Shown: in pieces, positions 52,857-61,481 of the stretch
Position numbering within the stretch: position 1 is the first letter of the stretch
Layout of the letters: each line of letters starts with the position of its first letter
DNA from: G965267335 sp965267335
Lineage (GTDB): Bacteria > Bacteroidota > Bacteroidia > Cytophagales > JAAEPT01
Assembly (NCBI GenBank): GCA_965267335.1
Contig: OZ253953.1
Coordinates: 4,278,001 to 4,342,000, forward strand
Length of the DNA: 64,000 nt
Direction: 5' to 3'
Notes under the pieces: model-generated
What the model saw: the letters and a program-made list of their open reading frames with translations, nothing else
Database searches by the model: none
What the model was told of the DNA's origin: nothing
Position numbers and translations under genes: made by a program

Positions 52857-53660
52857 TTATTCCCACAACGGATAGTGTTCCAAGGGTACTTCTTGTTGAA
52901 AAAATATTCTGGTTGAAGCCTTAAAGGACTCCGTAAAGTCCGAGACGTAAAACTCATAGGACTTAGGACCAGCAGATAATTCGGATTCTGATTGTAAATA
53001 GTTCTTCAATGCATCTGCAACTATGACCGATGAATCAATCACCTTTACTTCACCATTGTAATACTGATCGATCTCCTTTTTTATCAATGGATAATGAGTA
53101 CAGCCGAGAATCAATGCATCTATTCCCTGAAGTTCCGCATCTCCTAAATACTCATCAATAATATTCCTTGAAATGTTATTGTTAAAAAAGCCCTCCTCAA
53201 TCATGGGCGCTAAAAGTGGCGTTGCCAATGATTTCACCTCAATACCTTTAGCAAGAGCCTCAATCTTCGCTGTGTATGCGTTGGATCCAATAGTTTGCTT
53301 GGTGCCAATCACCCCGACTTTCTTACCCGCAAAATTTTCACCAATATAATCCACAACGGGATCAATCACATTCATGACATGAGCCCGAGAAGCCACATAC
53401 TCCTTTACCAACTCATAGGCAGCAGATGAGGCAGAATTACAGGCAATTAGAATCACCTTACAGTTTTTTTGAAGCAGTACATTACAAATTTTTATACTGT
53501 AAGCCTGTATTGAAGCGGGAGATTTGTCACCGTAAGGTAAATGTGCGGTATCACCAAAATATACTAAACTTTCATTGGGAAGCACTCCCTCAATGGCATG
53601 AGCCAGGGTCATACCACCAATACCACTATCAAAAATCCCAATCGGATCCGTAGAATTCAT
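52857..53660 (-). CDS. murI: Glutamate racemase
   Basis: A 267-residue cofactor-independent racemase making D-Glu for peptidoglycan. The start is ATG 53660 (MNSTDPIGIFDSGIGGMT), which gives the normal N-terminus; the frame is open further upstream but that region overlaps the divergent methyltransferase promoter. Signatures: GIFDSGIGGMTLAHAI, YFGDTAHLPYGDKS, the first catalytic Cys in IACNSASSAA, and the second in LGCTHYPLI. It lies 167 bp upstream of nuoH on the same strand. Confidence 0.94.
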   Translation of the reverse strand: MNSTDPIGIFDSGIGGMTLAHAIEGVLPNESLVYFGDTAHLPYGDKSPASIQAYSIKICNVLLQKNCKVILIACNSASSAAYELVKEYVASRAHVMNVIDPVVDYIGENFAGKKVGVIGTKQTIGSNAYTAKIEALAKGIEVKSLATPLLAPMIEEGFFNNNISRNIIDEYLGDAELQGIDALILGCTHYPLIKKEIDQYYNGEVKVIDSSVIVADALKNYLQSESELSAGPKSYEFYVSDFTESFKASTRIFFQQEVPLEHYPLWE

Positions 53661-53701
53661 AATATAAAGGTAGAAAAAAGAAATTATTGAACCTGATGAA
53701 T

Positions 53702-53733
53702 TTTGTGGGCTAAATTTTAATACGGTACTTTTA
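53702..53733 (+). promoter_or_regulatory. Candidate promoter for the methyltransferase gene
   Basis: TTTG (53702-53705) and TACTTTTA (53726-53733) are separated by 20 bp, near the expected spacing for -33 and -7 elements; the second matches TAnnTTTG at all but the last base. The ATG is only 6 bp downstream, which would give a nearly leaderless transcript. Confidence 0.3.
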
Positions 53734-53739
53734 TCCGGC

Positions 53740-54522
53740 ATGCCTGATCACACAACTATATTCTACCAAAACATTCCCCAGGATCAGCAAGGAGTGTTCA
53801 TGGCCGGTAAAGTTAATCCCGAATTCGAATCATGGTATCTCAAAGCAAGAGAGGTAGAACAAAGAGTTTTAAATGATGAACAGGTGAAAATACTTCCCAA
53901 AATAGAATCCACGCACCCGCATTATGATGAGTGGCACTTAAGATCAAAAAGTGCAGACCGCTTTGAGAAATATTTATCGGGAAAACAAGAAACAAAACTC
54001 CTGGAAATTGGCTGTGGGAATGGATGGTTCACTCATATCTGCTCAAAGTCGGTTAAACATGCAGTCGGTGTTGACGTCAATCTACTTGAACTCCATCAGG
54101 CACAAAAAGTTTTTTCAGCACCAAACCTTAGTTTCTGTTACTGGAATATCTTTGAAGAAAATCCGTTTGAAACATTCTTTGACATTGTAGTTTTCAATGC
54201 CAGCATTCAATATTTCGAGGAGCTAGATGCGTTATTTGAAAGGGTTTGTACATTACTCAGTCCCGAGGGCGAGCTACATATTATAGACAGCCCATTTTAT
54301 TACCAGTCAGAGTTACAAAATGCAAAAAGCAGAACTGAACAGTATTATAAGAATGCAGGAATCCCTGAAATGATAAAATATTATCATCACCATTCCTACG
54401 CTGACCTAAGGGGTTTTGAAAAACTCTATACCCCGCCCGGGTTCATCTCTAAAAAGCTACTGGGCAAAAAAGACAGTCCATTTGGATGGTACAGAAAATA
54501 CTTCGCAGAACTTTCCGCATAA
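53740..54522 (+). CDS. SAM-dependent methyltransferase (class I)
   Basis: A 260-residue soluble methyltransferase. SAM-binding motif I is LLEIGCGNGWF, motif II VGVDVN, motif III/IV FFDIVVFNASIQYFEELDALFERVCTLLSPEGELHIIDSPF. The first ~85 residues are an unusual N-terminal extension (FYQNIPQDQQGVFMAGKVNPEFESWYLKAREVEQRVL), and the C-terminus has a YTPPGFISKKLLGKKDSPFGWYRKYFAEL ending seen in some uncharacterised bacteroidetal methyltransferases. Substrate unknown. Confidence 0.85.
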   Translation: MPDHTTIFYQNIPQDQQGVFMAGKVNPEFESWYLKAREVEQRVLNDEQVKILPKIESTHPHYDEWHLRSKSADRFEKYLSGKQETKLLEIGCGNGWFTHICSKSVKHAVGVDVNLLELHQAQKVFSAPNLSFCYWNIFEENPFETFFDIVVFNASIQYFEELDALFERVCTLLSPEGELHIIDSPFYYQSELQNAKSRTEQYYKNAGIPEMIKYYHHHSYADLRGFEKLYTPPGFISKKLLGKKDSPFGWYRKYFAELSA

Positions 54523-54561
54523 GTAGCTGATAATTTGCATATTTATATAAACACCGAATAG

Positions 54562-55641
54562 ATGAACTTCTTTCTTCCCTCAGTAGTCATTTCGTTCTTA
54601 CTGCTCACCTTTTGTTCTCAAAACAAAGATCAAGGCAGTGACCAGAGCATAGCCACTCATGATCTAAACAAAGGAGATGAGCTTTCAAAAGAGTGGGAAG
54701 AAGCAGTCGAAACAGATGATACAACTGGTGTATCCTGGGTCAATTTTCAAAATTATCAACAAGGCTCAATTTACTTTTCCTTGGTTGATAACCTTAGAAT
54801 AAGAAATGCCCCTTCACTCAAAGGCAAAGAAATAAAAAAAGTAGGGTATGGAGCTATGCTTTATTACTCTGGCCGAACCCGGGGAGAAGAACTATCCCTA
54901 AAACTTCGGGGAATCATGCGCACAGGAAAGTGGTATGAAGTAACCACAAAAGATGGAGGTACAACAGGTTGGACGTTTGCCGGAGCACTTATTAGTGACG
55001 AGGATGTAATCAAAGTAGGACCAGACCGTAAATACAAAAACCTGCAGAGTGCTTTGGAGGCGACCGAAGGCAATACCATCATCCATATTGACGAAGGCAA
55101 GTATATTCAGGATGAAGAAATCTCGGTTGGAGGATATGTACGGAATGGGGTGACTTACGATGTAAAAAACACTTTAATCGAAGGAAAAGGAGAAGTGAAA
55201 TTGGTGTGTTCCGACAAAGATGCCAATGTAATGTGGATTGGATCTGATGATATCACTCTTCGCAACTTGAGTCTTTACCATGAACCGAAAGTTGATGATG
55301 GACAACCTCCCTACTGCTCTGGTAACGTGATTACATTGGATATTGGGTCCAATCTAACGATTGAAGACTGTGAATTAAACGGTTGTGGTAGAGTAGGGCT
55401 CTATTACAACACTGGACCGACCAAAGTGACACTCAAAAATAATCACATTTTTAACAACAGCTTTTGTGCGATCATTGATGGTGATGGAAACAAACTATTT
55501 GCAGAAGACCCAAATCATAGCCATATTATCTTCGAAAATAATAAGATTGAAAAGAATGGTAATGGCTCGATTGAGTACTATGACCGTGATTCAGAAACCT
55601 ACTACAGCGGAGATTACGAAGAAGAATATGACGGGCATTAA
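54562..55641 (+). CDS. Exported SH3-like / parallel beta-helix protein (probable lipoprotein)
   Basis: A 359-residue exported protein. The signal ends with a weak lipobox (LTFC; Phe at -1 is unusual). A bacterial SH3-like domain lies at about 65-155 (NLRIRNAPSLKGKEIKKVGYGAMLYYSG...TTGWTFAGAL). From about 160 the sequence turns into a right-handed parallel beta-helix with PbH1-like repeats (ITLRNLSLYH, LTIEDCELNGCGRVGLYYN, VTLKNNHIFNNSFCAII, IIFENNKIEKNGNGSI). Such combinations suggest wall or carbohydrate binding or cleavage, but no catalytic residues are recognised. It precedes another lipoprotein by 19 bp and probably shares its transcript. Confidence 0.75.
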   Translation: MNFFLPSVVISFLLLTFCSQNKDQGSDQSIATHDLNKGDELSKEWEEAVETDDTTGVSWVNFQNYQQGSIYFSLVDNLRIRNAPSLKGKEIKKVGYGAMLYYSGRTRGEELSLKLRGIMRTGKWYEVTTKDGGTTGWTFAGALISDEDVIKVGPDRKYKNLQSALEATEGNTIIHIDEGKYIQDEEISVGGYVRNGVTYDVKNTLIEGKGEVKLVCSDKDANVMWIGSDDITLRNLSLYHEPKVDDGQPPYCSGNVITLDIGSNLTIEDCELNGCGRVGLYYNTGPTKVTLKNNHIFNNSFCAIIDGDGNKLFAEDPNHSHIIFENNKIEKNGNGSIEYYDRDSETYYSGDYEEEYDGH

Positions 55642-55660
55642 AACTTCAAAAAATTAACCC

Positions 55661-56620
55661 ATGAAACGAATCAGCAGACTATTTTTTCTTGTACTTGTAC
55701 CGGTCATTGTATCCTGTTCGGAAACTAAGGAACAAGAACAAGCCGAAACTCCTGACGAATGCGCTCCCGAAATTCAGCACCCAAAATACATTGGACAGTA
55801 TGTTCTGGCGCAAATGGACGAATCTTCTTCCGAGCTCAGCATTGCTGTGAATTGCGAAACTAAGGAGCCAACACAAATTGAGCTGAACCCATTTGGTGCT
55901 TATGACAGTGGATACTATTTATCAATGGATAAGGAGGGCGAAGTCATGTATGAATTCAAAGAGTTTGCGGAAGACGGCTCCGTGCTCTCATTTGAGGCTG
56001 AAGGCCCGGATGGAGTAAAAATAAAGATCAAGATGGAAGAAGGTGATGGGAATAAAAGCTTCAAGCTCTCGATAGGAGAAAAGCAGTGGTTATTGGTGCC
56101 TGCCGAGGACAAGGATATATATCCCACAAATATTTGTAAAGAAGGTATTTCGGAAGAAGACTTTACCGATGAGATAATTAAGGTACTCCACCTTATGAAA
56201 AACAAGAGCCCTGAATTAGGTCGGTATATTCCGAGTGAAGGTATCATCTACGCAACTCCGGGCCCAGGTTTACATCCATATGTTGATACAATTCTTGGGG
56301 AACTTCATGAAAAAGGAGCAAGCCGGTTTTCTTCCAAGAATTTCATTAAAGCAATGGATTTAGTTCAACTTCATATGGATGAAGAAGAGAGCTACTTAAA
56401 TTATGTAGAGAGCATGCCCGATCGCTGTATGCCACCTTCCAGCTCAATGTTCATTATCATGGAAATGTCTGATGATACAGAACAGGCAAGTGCAAAAATC
56501 TTACTCACCGTACCTGTCGAAGATGAGGAAGGGGTTTATCAGCAAGTAGCAGTGTTTGACTTTTACTACGATTCTCAGCTCTGGATAAGAAAGATTGACT
56601 TCACGGAGTGCGGGGCATAG
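55661..56620 (+). CDS. Putative lipoprotein of unknown function
   Basis: A 319-residue lipoprotein: signal MKRISRLFFLVLVPVIVSC with lipobox IVSC, then an acidic linker. A C-terminal domain (about 165-319) of helix-plus-beta nature includes FTDEIIKVLHLMKNKSPELGRYIPSEG and CMPPSSSMFIIMEMS. I recognise no family. It follows the SH3/beta-helix gene by 19 bp, and its stop lies 11 bp from the convergent sensor-kinase stop. Confidence 0.6.
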   Translation: MKRISRLFFLVLVPVIVSCSETKEQEQAETPDECAPEIQHPKYIGQYVLAQMDESSSELSIAVNCETKEPTQIELNPFGAYDSGYYLSMDKEGEVMYEFKEFAEDGSVLSFEAEGPDGVKIKIKMEEGDGNKSFKLSIGEKQWLLVPAEDKDIYPTNICKEGISEEDFTDEIIKVLHLMKNKSPELGRYIPSEGIIYATPGPGLHPYVDTILGELHEKGASRFSSKNFIKAMDLVQLHMDEEESYLNYVESMPDRCMPPSSSMFIIMEMSDDTEQASAKILLTVPVEDEEGVYQQVAVFDFYYDSQLWIRKIDFTECGA

Positions 56621-56631
56621 GACTTAAGAGC

Positions 56632-58026
56632 TTAGGCAGGCTCTTCCTTCTCCTCTATTAGCACCGTAGGAATTTCAATAGAGAAAATGCTGCCCTCACC
56701 CGGCTCACTTTCCACAGTAATTTTTCCATGGTTCCTTTCAATAAATTCACGACATAGCTTAAGGCCGAGACCTGTACCTGTTTCATCATGGGTACCCCTG
56801 GTCGTGTAGTTCGAATCCAAATCAAAAATCTTATTCTTTGCAGCATCAGGTATTCCTATACCCGTATCCTCAACGGAAATCCTTAATGTATTTTCAGCAG
56901 GTATATGTTCAGAGTGAATATAAATCTTACCATTTTCAGGAGTAAACTTGATCGCATTGGAGAGTAAATTTCTAATGACGGTATTGATCATGTTGTAATC
57001 ACCATAAGCTGCATCATTGGGACCTATTTCCATCCTAACCTCAATATTCTTTAAATCAATTAACTCTTTCAAAAGGTTGAGGTTTGACTCGATGATTTCC
57101 TTAAAATCTAGTCTAGTTTTATTTACCTCTAGCAAACCGGTTTCAGAACGAGACCATTGTAATAAATTATCCAATAGTGTGTATGTACCCTTGCAAGAAT
57201 CAGCGATCACATTAAATATTTTCTCACGCCTTTTCTTATCTAAGCCATCATAATTTAATATCAGTGCTTCACCTAACATAGCCAGACCACCAATCGGATT
57301 CTTCAGGTCATGAGCTATTATCATGAATAGCTTGTCTTTTTTTGCATTTAATTCTTTCAACCGCAGATTATTCTCTGCCATCTGCTGATTATCTCTTTCT
57401 TTTATAATAAGCATCAGTAAAACAACCCATCCAAAGGATATAAAATAAAAAGCAAAGTAGGTAATCACTTGCAATGTGGCAGTCGAATACAGTTCCAGAT
57501 TGATTTCCATTGCCCAAATAGCACGGAGTAAAAACAGAAACGTTAAGATGTAATAAAAGTACACCGCCATTGTTTGAACCTTGCTGCGCTGTTTGTCAAG
57601 TAAAATCACCGAACCAGCAGTACAGAAGATAATGATCAGTATAATTGACATGAGGGCTACCCTTAAATACTCATATGGTGTATTATGGAAAATGAGGAAG
57701 ATTACGGATAGACTTGCCGGAAAAACAAGAAACCTTATGAAGTGTCTTCTATTAAACTTCTTGTTAGCATTGATAACACAATAAGCTTCCAGACAAATTC
57801 CTATGATTCCCAACACATTAGAAAGTACAACACTAATAAAATAAGGGGCCGTCATCCGTAATGCGAAGAATAGACTGTATAGAACCCCAAAAACCTTAGC
57901 AACAACAAAAAGTACTAAAATTGGGTTCTTAGGCCTGTAAATAAGCAGGTAGATTCCAAAACAAAGAACTACAAGTATATTCCCAAATGTGAATAACAAG
58001 AAAATGGTATGAACATCTATTCCCAT
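56632..58026 (-). CDS. Membrane sensor histidine kinase
   Basis: A 464-residue kinase. The first ~210 residues hold about seven membrane segments like the 7TM-type sensor domains (VLFVVAKVFGVLYSLFFAL...). Then HisKA with HDLKNPIGGLAMLGEAL (the His in AHDLKNP), and HATPase_c with N box (VIRNLLSNAIKFTPENG), G1 (DTGIGIP) and G2 (GTGLGLKLC). The HDLKNP form is usual in bacteroidetal kinases. No receiver domain and no response regulator adjacent, so its partner is unknown. Ligand presumably sensed in the membrane. Confidence 0.9.
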   Translation of the reverse strand: MGIDVHTIFLLFTFGNILVVLCFGIYLLIYRPKNPILVLFVVAKVFGVLYSLFFALRMTAPYFISVVLSNVLGIIGICLEAYCVINANKKFNRRHFIRFLVFPASLSVIFLIFHNTPYEYLRVALMSIILIIIFCTAGSVILLDKQRSKVQTMAVYFYYILTFLFLLRAIWAMEINLELYSTATLQVITYFAFYFISFGWVVLLMLIIKERDNQQMAENNLRLKELNAKKDKLFMIIAHDLKNPIGGLAMLGEALILNYDGLDKKRREKIFNVIADSCKGTYTLLDNLLQWSRSETGLLEVNKTRLDFKEIIESNLNLLKELIDLKNIEVRMEIGPNDAAYGDYNMINTVIRNLLSNAIKFTPENGKIYIHSEHIPAENTLRISVEDTGIGIPDAAKNKIFDLDSNYTTRGTHDETGTGLGLKLCREFIERNHGKITVESEPGEGSIFSIEIPTVLIEEKEEPA

Positions 58027-58100
58027 CTTATTTAGCTGGTGAAGTAAGAAAAATAGAGAATCTGGAATTAATAAAGCTAATTCTTCACTAAACTACTAAT

Positions 58101-58640
58101 TTATACCATGGGTTTTTCTCGATCCAATTTCACAAAATAGCGCTCCTTCAATACATTTAGGTGATGAATGCCATGACCAATTATCTGAAACCCCAGAGCG
58201 AGAGGTGTAACTTCCAGGTTAAAACACACACCTTTTCTATGGAACATTTCGGGACTAAAATGCTCAAATAATAGAATAGATGATTCTCTCACCAATTTAA
58301 ATTCATATAACAAATCACTTATTTCCCTTAGATTACTGTTATCCTCTCTGGCATATAGCTGTTCATCATAACCTGGAAGAATATTTTGGTCTTTCCTCGC
58401 AAAAACAAGCGCTCTGTATGACTGAATTCTTTCATTGTCAATCACGTGCTGTAGAATTTGTTTAGGCGTCCATTTCTCCTCCGTATACCGGTAATCTTGA
58501 TTAGCTTCAAGTAATTCTCTCACCTCCTCAAAATCGTCTTTCGTATCCTGCAGACCATCCAATAAGGTCGTGTCGTCAGGAACCTGGTTGATATAGCGGT
58601 CAAAGAATTTAGGCATGAAGAGTAAGTCTGATTTTTTCAT
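58101..58640 (-). CDS. DinB-family protein
   Basis: A 179-residue four-helix metalloenzyme-like protein. Histidines typical of the DinB/YfiT metal site are present: one in KQILQHVIDNERIQSYRAL and two in IIGHGIHHLNVLKERY. Family members are often thiol transferases or of unknown function. The ATG start at 58640 gives MKKSDLLFMPKFFDRYINQV, as in other family members. It stands alone upstream of the duplicated small-protein locus, in divergent orientation to it. Confidence 0.85.
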   Translation of the reverse strand: MKKSDLLFMPKFFDRYINQVPDDTTLLDGLQDTKDDFEEVRELLEANQDYRYTEEKWTPKQILQHVIDNERIQSYRALVFARKDQNILPGYDEQLYAREDNSNLREISDLLYEFKLVRESSILLFEHFSPEMFHRKGVCFNLEVTPLALGFQIIGHGIHHLNVLKERYFVKLDREKPMV

Positions 58641-58725
58641 TTGGATGCGTATTAGTGATGCACTCTGTTAGACAAAAACGGCCCATAAAGCAGATAAAAG
58701 CACTTTATCAGGCTATGATACGTAG

Positions 58726-58813
58726 TTCTACGGATACCCTCCTGGCAGAATTCACGGACAAATTTTTACAGAATTTCACGGAACAAACAGGGCAAGACAT
58801 GAGCGTATATTTG
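58726..58813 (+). promoter_or_regulatory. Promoter with 24-bp-phased direct repeats, copy 1
   Basis: Three repeats ending in CGGA (CTACGGA at 58728-58734, TTCACGGA at 58751-58758, TTCACGGA at 58775-58782) are exactly 24 bp apart. A -7 element TATATTTG (58806-58813) follows after 23 nt. The third repeat therefore abuts the -33 region, as an activator or alternative sigma factor site would. The same arrangement is kept in the second copy at 59394-59481 although the intervening 23 nt have diverged. Confidence 0.7.
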
Positions 58814-58856
58814 AGTATAGAAAGTTAATTAAATATAACACTTAAATATATCGATC

Positions 58857-59207
58857 ATGAAAAAGTTAATCATACTATCCGCATCTGTTTTCGCTCTTAC
58901 TATTACTGCTGCTCAGGCACAGAGTACTGTAAACGAAAGAAATAATTTGAAAGGACCAAAAGCTAAAAACCAAAAGGTAGGTCAGAAAACTGTTGATCAA
59001 CAAGCTGAAGTTTTCTTAATGCCAAGTGGAGAGCTGAAAGGCCCTGAAGCTAAAAACACAACCGTTGCTGAACGAGCAACTGGAACAGAATTAGTAACCT
59101 CAAAAGGGGGGAACCGAATCATGGGACCTAAAGGCAAAAACCAACGCCCGGGTCAACAAAACACTTCTAGTGAAGTAATAGGTAGCAATCAAATTGCGCA
59201 GAAGTAA
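58857..59207 (+). CDS. Small exported Lys/Gly/Gln-rich protein, copy 1
   Basis: A 116-residue exported protein of unknown function, one of two near-identical tandem copies. Signal peptide MKKLIILSASVFALTITAAQAQ. The mature part is low in hydrophobic residues and contains three similar blocks: LKGPKAKNQKVGQKT, LKGPEAKNTTVAERAT and IMGPKGKNQRPGQ, spaced about 40 residues apart, so it is an internal triplication of (L/I)xGPxxKNxxxGQ. Probably disordered. Such repeats could bind a ligand repeatedly. Preceded by a repeat-containing promoter and followed by a terminator. Confidence 0.8.
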   Translation: MKKLIILSASVFALTITAAQAQSTVNERNNLKGPKAKNQKVGQKTVDQQAEVFLMPSGELKGPEAKNTTVAERATGTELVTSKGGNRIMGPKGKNQRPGQQNTSSEVIGSNQIAQK

Positions 59208-59259
59208 TCAGGACGATTTATGTTGTTGTAGAATATCAACTTGCTAGTGTTGAATTCTG

Positions 59260-59283
59260 AAGGGCCGCCAGGCCCTTTTTTTG
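59260..59283 (+). terminator. Rho-independent terminator of copy 1
   Basis: Stem AAGGGCC / GGCCCTT (59260-59266 and 59271-59277) with a GCCA loop, followed by a T tract (TTTTTT). It separates the two copies' transcripts. Confidence 0.9.
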
Positions 59284-59393
59284 TGTTCACTCTAAAATGT
59301 GAGGTGCGTTTCGAACAAGTTTTTTAATAAGCTAAGAGTGCTATCACATCTATAAATTGAGCTAGATGATGGAGCTTAAAGCAGCATCCGTAT

Positions 59394-59481
59394 TTTTACG
59401 GATACGCACCTGGCAGAATTCACGGACTAATTTTTACAAAATTTCACGGACCAAAATCGGCTGATTAACCGCGTATATTTA
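59394..59481 (+). promoter_or_regulatory. Promoter with 24-bp-phased direct repeats, copy 2
   Basis: CGGA repeats at 59399-59402 (TTTTTACGGA), 59423-59426 (TTCACGGA) and 59447-59450 (TTCACGGA), each 24 bp apart, then 23 nt to TATATTTA (59474-59481). Geometry is identical to the first copy's promoter; the last base of the -7 element differs (A for G), which may make this copy weaker. Confidence 0.7.
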
Positions 59482-59524
59482 AGTATAGAAAGTTAATTAA
59501 ATGTCACACTTAAATATATTGATC

Positions 59525-59875
59525 ATGAAAAAGTTAATCATACTATCCGCATCTGTTTTCGCTCTTACTATTACTGCTGCTCAGGCACAGAGTACGGTAA
59601 ACGAAAGAAATAATTTGAAAGGACCAAAAGCTAAAAACCAGAAGGTAGGTCAGAAAACTGTTGACCAACAAGCTGACGTTTTCTTGATGCCAAGTGGTGA
59701 GCTAAAAGGCCCTGAAGCTAAGAATACTACTGTTGCTGAAAGAGCGACTGGAACTGAGCTCGTAACCTCCAAAGGTGGTAACCGAATCATGGGCCCTAAA
59801 GGTAAAAACCAACGCCCTGGTCAAAAGAGCTCAAACTACATTGCAATCCAAGACAATCAAATCGCTCAAAAGTAA
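59525..59875 (+). CDS. Small exported Lys/Gly/Gln-rich protein, copy 2
   Basis: A 116-residue near-copy of the protein at 58857. The ATG at 59525 (MKKLIILSASVFALTITAAQAQ) is used; an in-frame ATG at 59501 lies close to the -7 element and would bury the signal peptide. The two mature proteins differ mainly in the last ~18 residues (RPGQKSSNYIAIQDNQIAQK against RPGQQNTSSEVIGSNQIAQK), while both keep the NQIAQK ending. The DNA is duplicated together with its promoter, with many synonymous differences. The duplication is tandem, not mobile-element-mediated as far as visible. Confidence 0.8.
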   Translation: MKKLIILSASVFALTITAAQAQSTVNERNNLKGPKAKNQKVGQKTVDQQADVFLMPSGELKGPEAKNTTVAERATGTELVTSKGGNRIMGPKGKNQRPGQKSSNYIAIQDNQIAQK

Positions 59876-59937
59876 TGGGTAGTATAGATTAATTTACATG
59901 TTGCAATGTAATCAGCAGTAAAATGCTGTAGTCTAGA

Positions 59938-59964
59938 AAGGGGTCGAGAGACCCCTTTTTTTAT
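59938..59964 (+). terminator. Rho-independent terminator of copy 2
   Basis: Stem AAGGGGTC / GACCCCTT (59938-59945 and 59950-59957) with a GAGA loop, followed by TTTTTT. Its T tract overlaps the stop codon of the convergent lipoprotein gene. Confidence 0.9.
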
Positions 59965-60503
59965 TTTTCTACCTCTCGAAGTGAATACAGTATCTCCTTC
60001 ATTTTGGATTTGTGACGACTTGCCCGCTCAAGCAGTGTCCAGGTATAAACCTGATAATAACGAGACTCTCCTTCACAAAAAGCCAGGCTATAGAAAATTT
60101 TGACATCATCAATTTCCCCTTTAATGGAAGTGATTCTGGCTGGCATACCTCCAATGGTATCTTTGATTACAGTCGTATGTTTTGAGTCCCTCAAGCTGGC
60201 AACCATAGAATTGATAAGCAATTCGGAATAGCTGTCAAGATTGTTTTGATACAAATCCTGAAGATCGTTGTCCTCAAGGGCCTGTTGCAACTCAGCCTTC
60301 GATTCATCAATTACCATCACATAAAACTCCTTTATTCCATTCTGATACTGTAGAGATGCTTCTTCATTGAGGTTATCAACCTGCTTAAGAAAAGACGGTA
60401 TAGTCAGCGAGTAGGTATCATTAATGGTAACTACTTGGTCTTCATTATCCGAAGCACAGGAGATTAGTGTGAATGAAATGAGTAGGTAGACGAAGTTTTT
60501 CAT
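59961..60503 (-). CDS. Putative lipoprotein, PsbP/DUF1795-like
   Basis: A 180-residue lipoprotein: MKNFVYLLISFTLISC with lipobox LISC. The mature part follows the pattern of PsbP/DUF1795-like lipoproteins: a first strand after the signal (DTYSLTIPSFLKQVDNLNEEASLQYQN), IKEFYVMVIDESKAEL, the GMPARITSIKGEIDD turn and KIFYSLAFCEGESRYYQVYTWTLLERASRHKSKMKEILYSL at the end. This layout resembles the three internal modules of the TraB/GumN-like protein at 31835. No function is known. Confidence 0.7.
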   Translation of the reverse strand: MKNFVYLLISFTLISCASDNEDQVVTINDTYSLTIPSFLKQVDNLNEEASLQYQNGIKEFYVMVIDESKAELQQALEDNDLQDLYQNNLDSYSELLINSMVASLRDSKHTTVIKDTIGGMPARITSIKGEIDDVKIFYSLAFCEGESRYYQVYTWTLLERASRHKSKMKEILYSLREVEK

Positions 60504-60557
60504 CGTTGATTTTTTTGAGTAGATGCGGTGATTATGTCAGAGAAGTACTACAAATGT

Positions 60558-60836
60558 TCAAATTAGAAGATTCATTACCAAGAAGGATACGATTAAAATA
60601 GAGTAATGAAAGAAAACAAAATTCCTAAATCTCTTAAAATCTTTACTCACCCGATTAGATATAAACAATACTCCAAGTACCAAAGCTTCAATTATAAAAG
60701 AAGCTAAAGCGAAGATCATAAAAATTTCATATACCCCAATAAAAGAGTAACTATTGCGCTCCATAATTGCCCAAACCAGTATAAACAGATGTATAACCCC
60801 AAATACAAGCTCTATAGCAATACTCTTCCTGACCAT
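60558..60836 (-). CDS. Small membrane protein of unknown function
   Basis: A 92-residue protein with three hydrophobic segments (IAIELVFGVIHLFILVWAI, IFMIFALASFIIEALVLGVLFI, FHYSILIVSFLVMNLLI) and a short basic loop before the last (SKDFKRFRNF). No recognised family. Its start is 5 bp after the stop of the upstream gene (60842), so it is probably co-transcribed with it. Confidence 0.6.
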   Translation of the reverse strand: MVRKSIAIELVFGVIHLFILVWAIMERNSYSFIGVYEIFMIFALASFIIEALVLGVLFISNRVSKDFKRFRNFVFFHYSILIVSFLVMNLLI

Positions 60837-60841
60837 ATCAC

Positions 60842-61348
60842 CTATGCAACCATCCCCTCCAATTCAGCATCAGTAGCCTTTTCACGGTCGGGAATCATAG
60901 CAACAGCTACTTCTTCCTTGGCACTGTCTATGTTCTTATTCTTACGAGCTCCATTTACCAATATGGCAATCACAAAACGGATTGCGAAGTACTCCATAAA
61001 CTCCGGAATCCAGGGCAAATCGATTTTTTCATTCGCCAGTTTACTCAATCTCTTTATCAGCCTTTTTGCTTCTTTGTCATCGATTCCTTTGTCAAGACTG
61101 CGCACCAGATCGTAAAATTCGTTAGGCAGATGATCATACAAAAAGGTGTCAATCTTCATCACTATTTTGATCAGAATTTTTTCCTCCTTGGTTTCCTTAA
61201 TAAGTGGTACGTTAATTTTTTCATTTAGCTTGATTGCTATCTGCTTGATCTCCACTTCCGTCAGCTTATGACGCATTTCGGGTGGAGCAAAGTATTCGTT
61301 AAGAAGTTGCTTAAACTCTTCTTCGGTCAGTTCATTAATGGTTGCCAT
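60842..61348 (-). CDS. Conserved hypothetical cytoplasmic protein
   Basis: A 168-residue, mainly helical, charged protein without signal peptide: MATINELTEEEFKQLLNEYFAPPEMRHKLTEVEIKQIAIKLNEKINVPLIKE at the N-terminus, then a hydrophobic helix FMEYFAIRFVIAILVNGA near 125-143 that could be membrane-associated or a buried helix. The acidic C-terminus ends GMVA. I do not recognise the family. The first of a two-gene unit with the small membrane protein. Confidence 0.6.
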   Translation of the reverse strand: MATINELTEEEFKQLLNEYFAPPEMRHKLTEVEIKQIAIKLNEKINVPLIKETKEEKILIKIVMKIDTFLYDHLPNEFYDLVRSLDKGIDDKEAKRLIKRLSKLANEKIDLPWIPEFMEYFAIRFVIAILVNGARKNKNIDSAKEEVAVAMIPDREKATDAELEGMVA

Positions 61349-61481
61349 AGTTATGTTAGGTTAATTGTTGGTAGTTTACTTTAGATAGCCGAAGAGTAAA
61401 TTAAGAATTAATAATGTAGAATTAAAAAATATTGATTTTCCAAAATTCGATATCCCGAATTACTCCGCTACAATTCATTCT

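Noticed and set aside
52742..52957. 71-codon minus-strand frame between nuoH and murI.
   Set aside because: Overlaps the murI coding region in another frame and has no domain.
56626..56645. AAGAGC...GCTCTT inverted repeat between two convergent genes.
   Set aside because: Only 6 bp arms, partly inside a coding region, no T tract.
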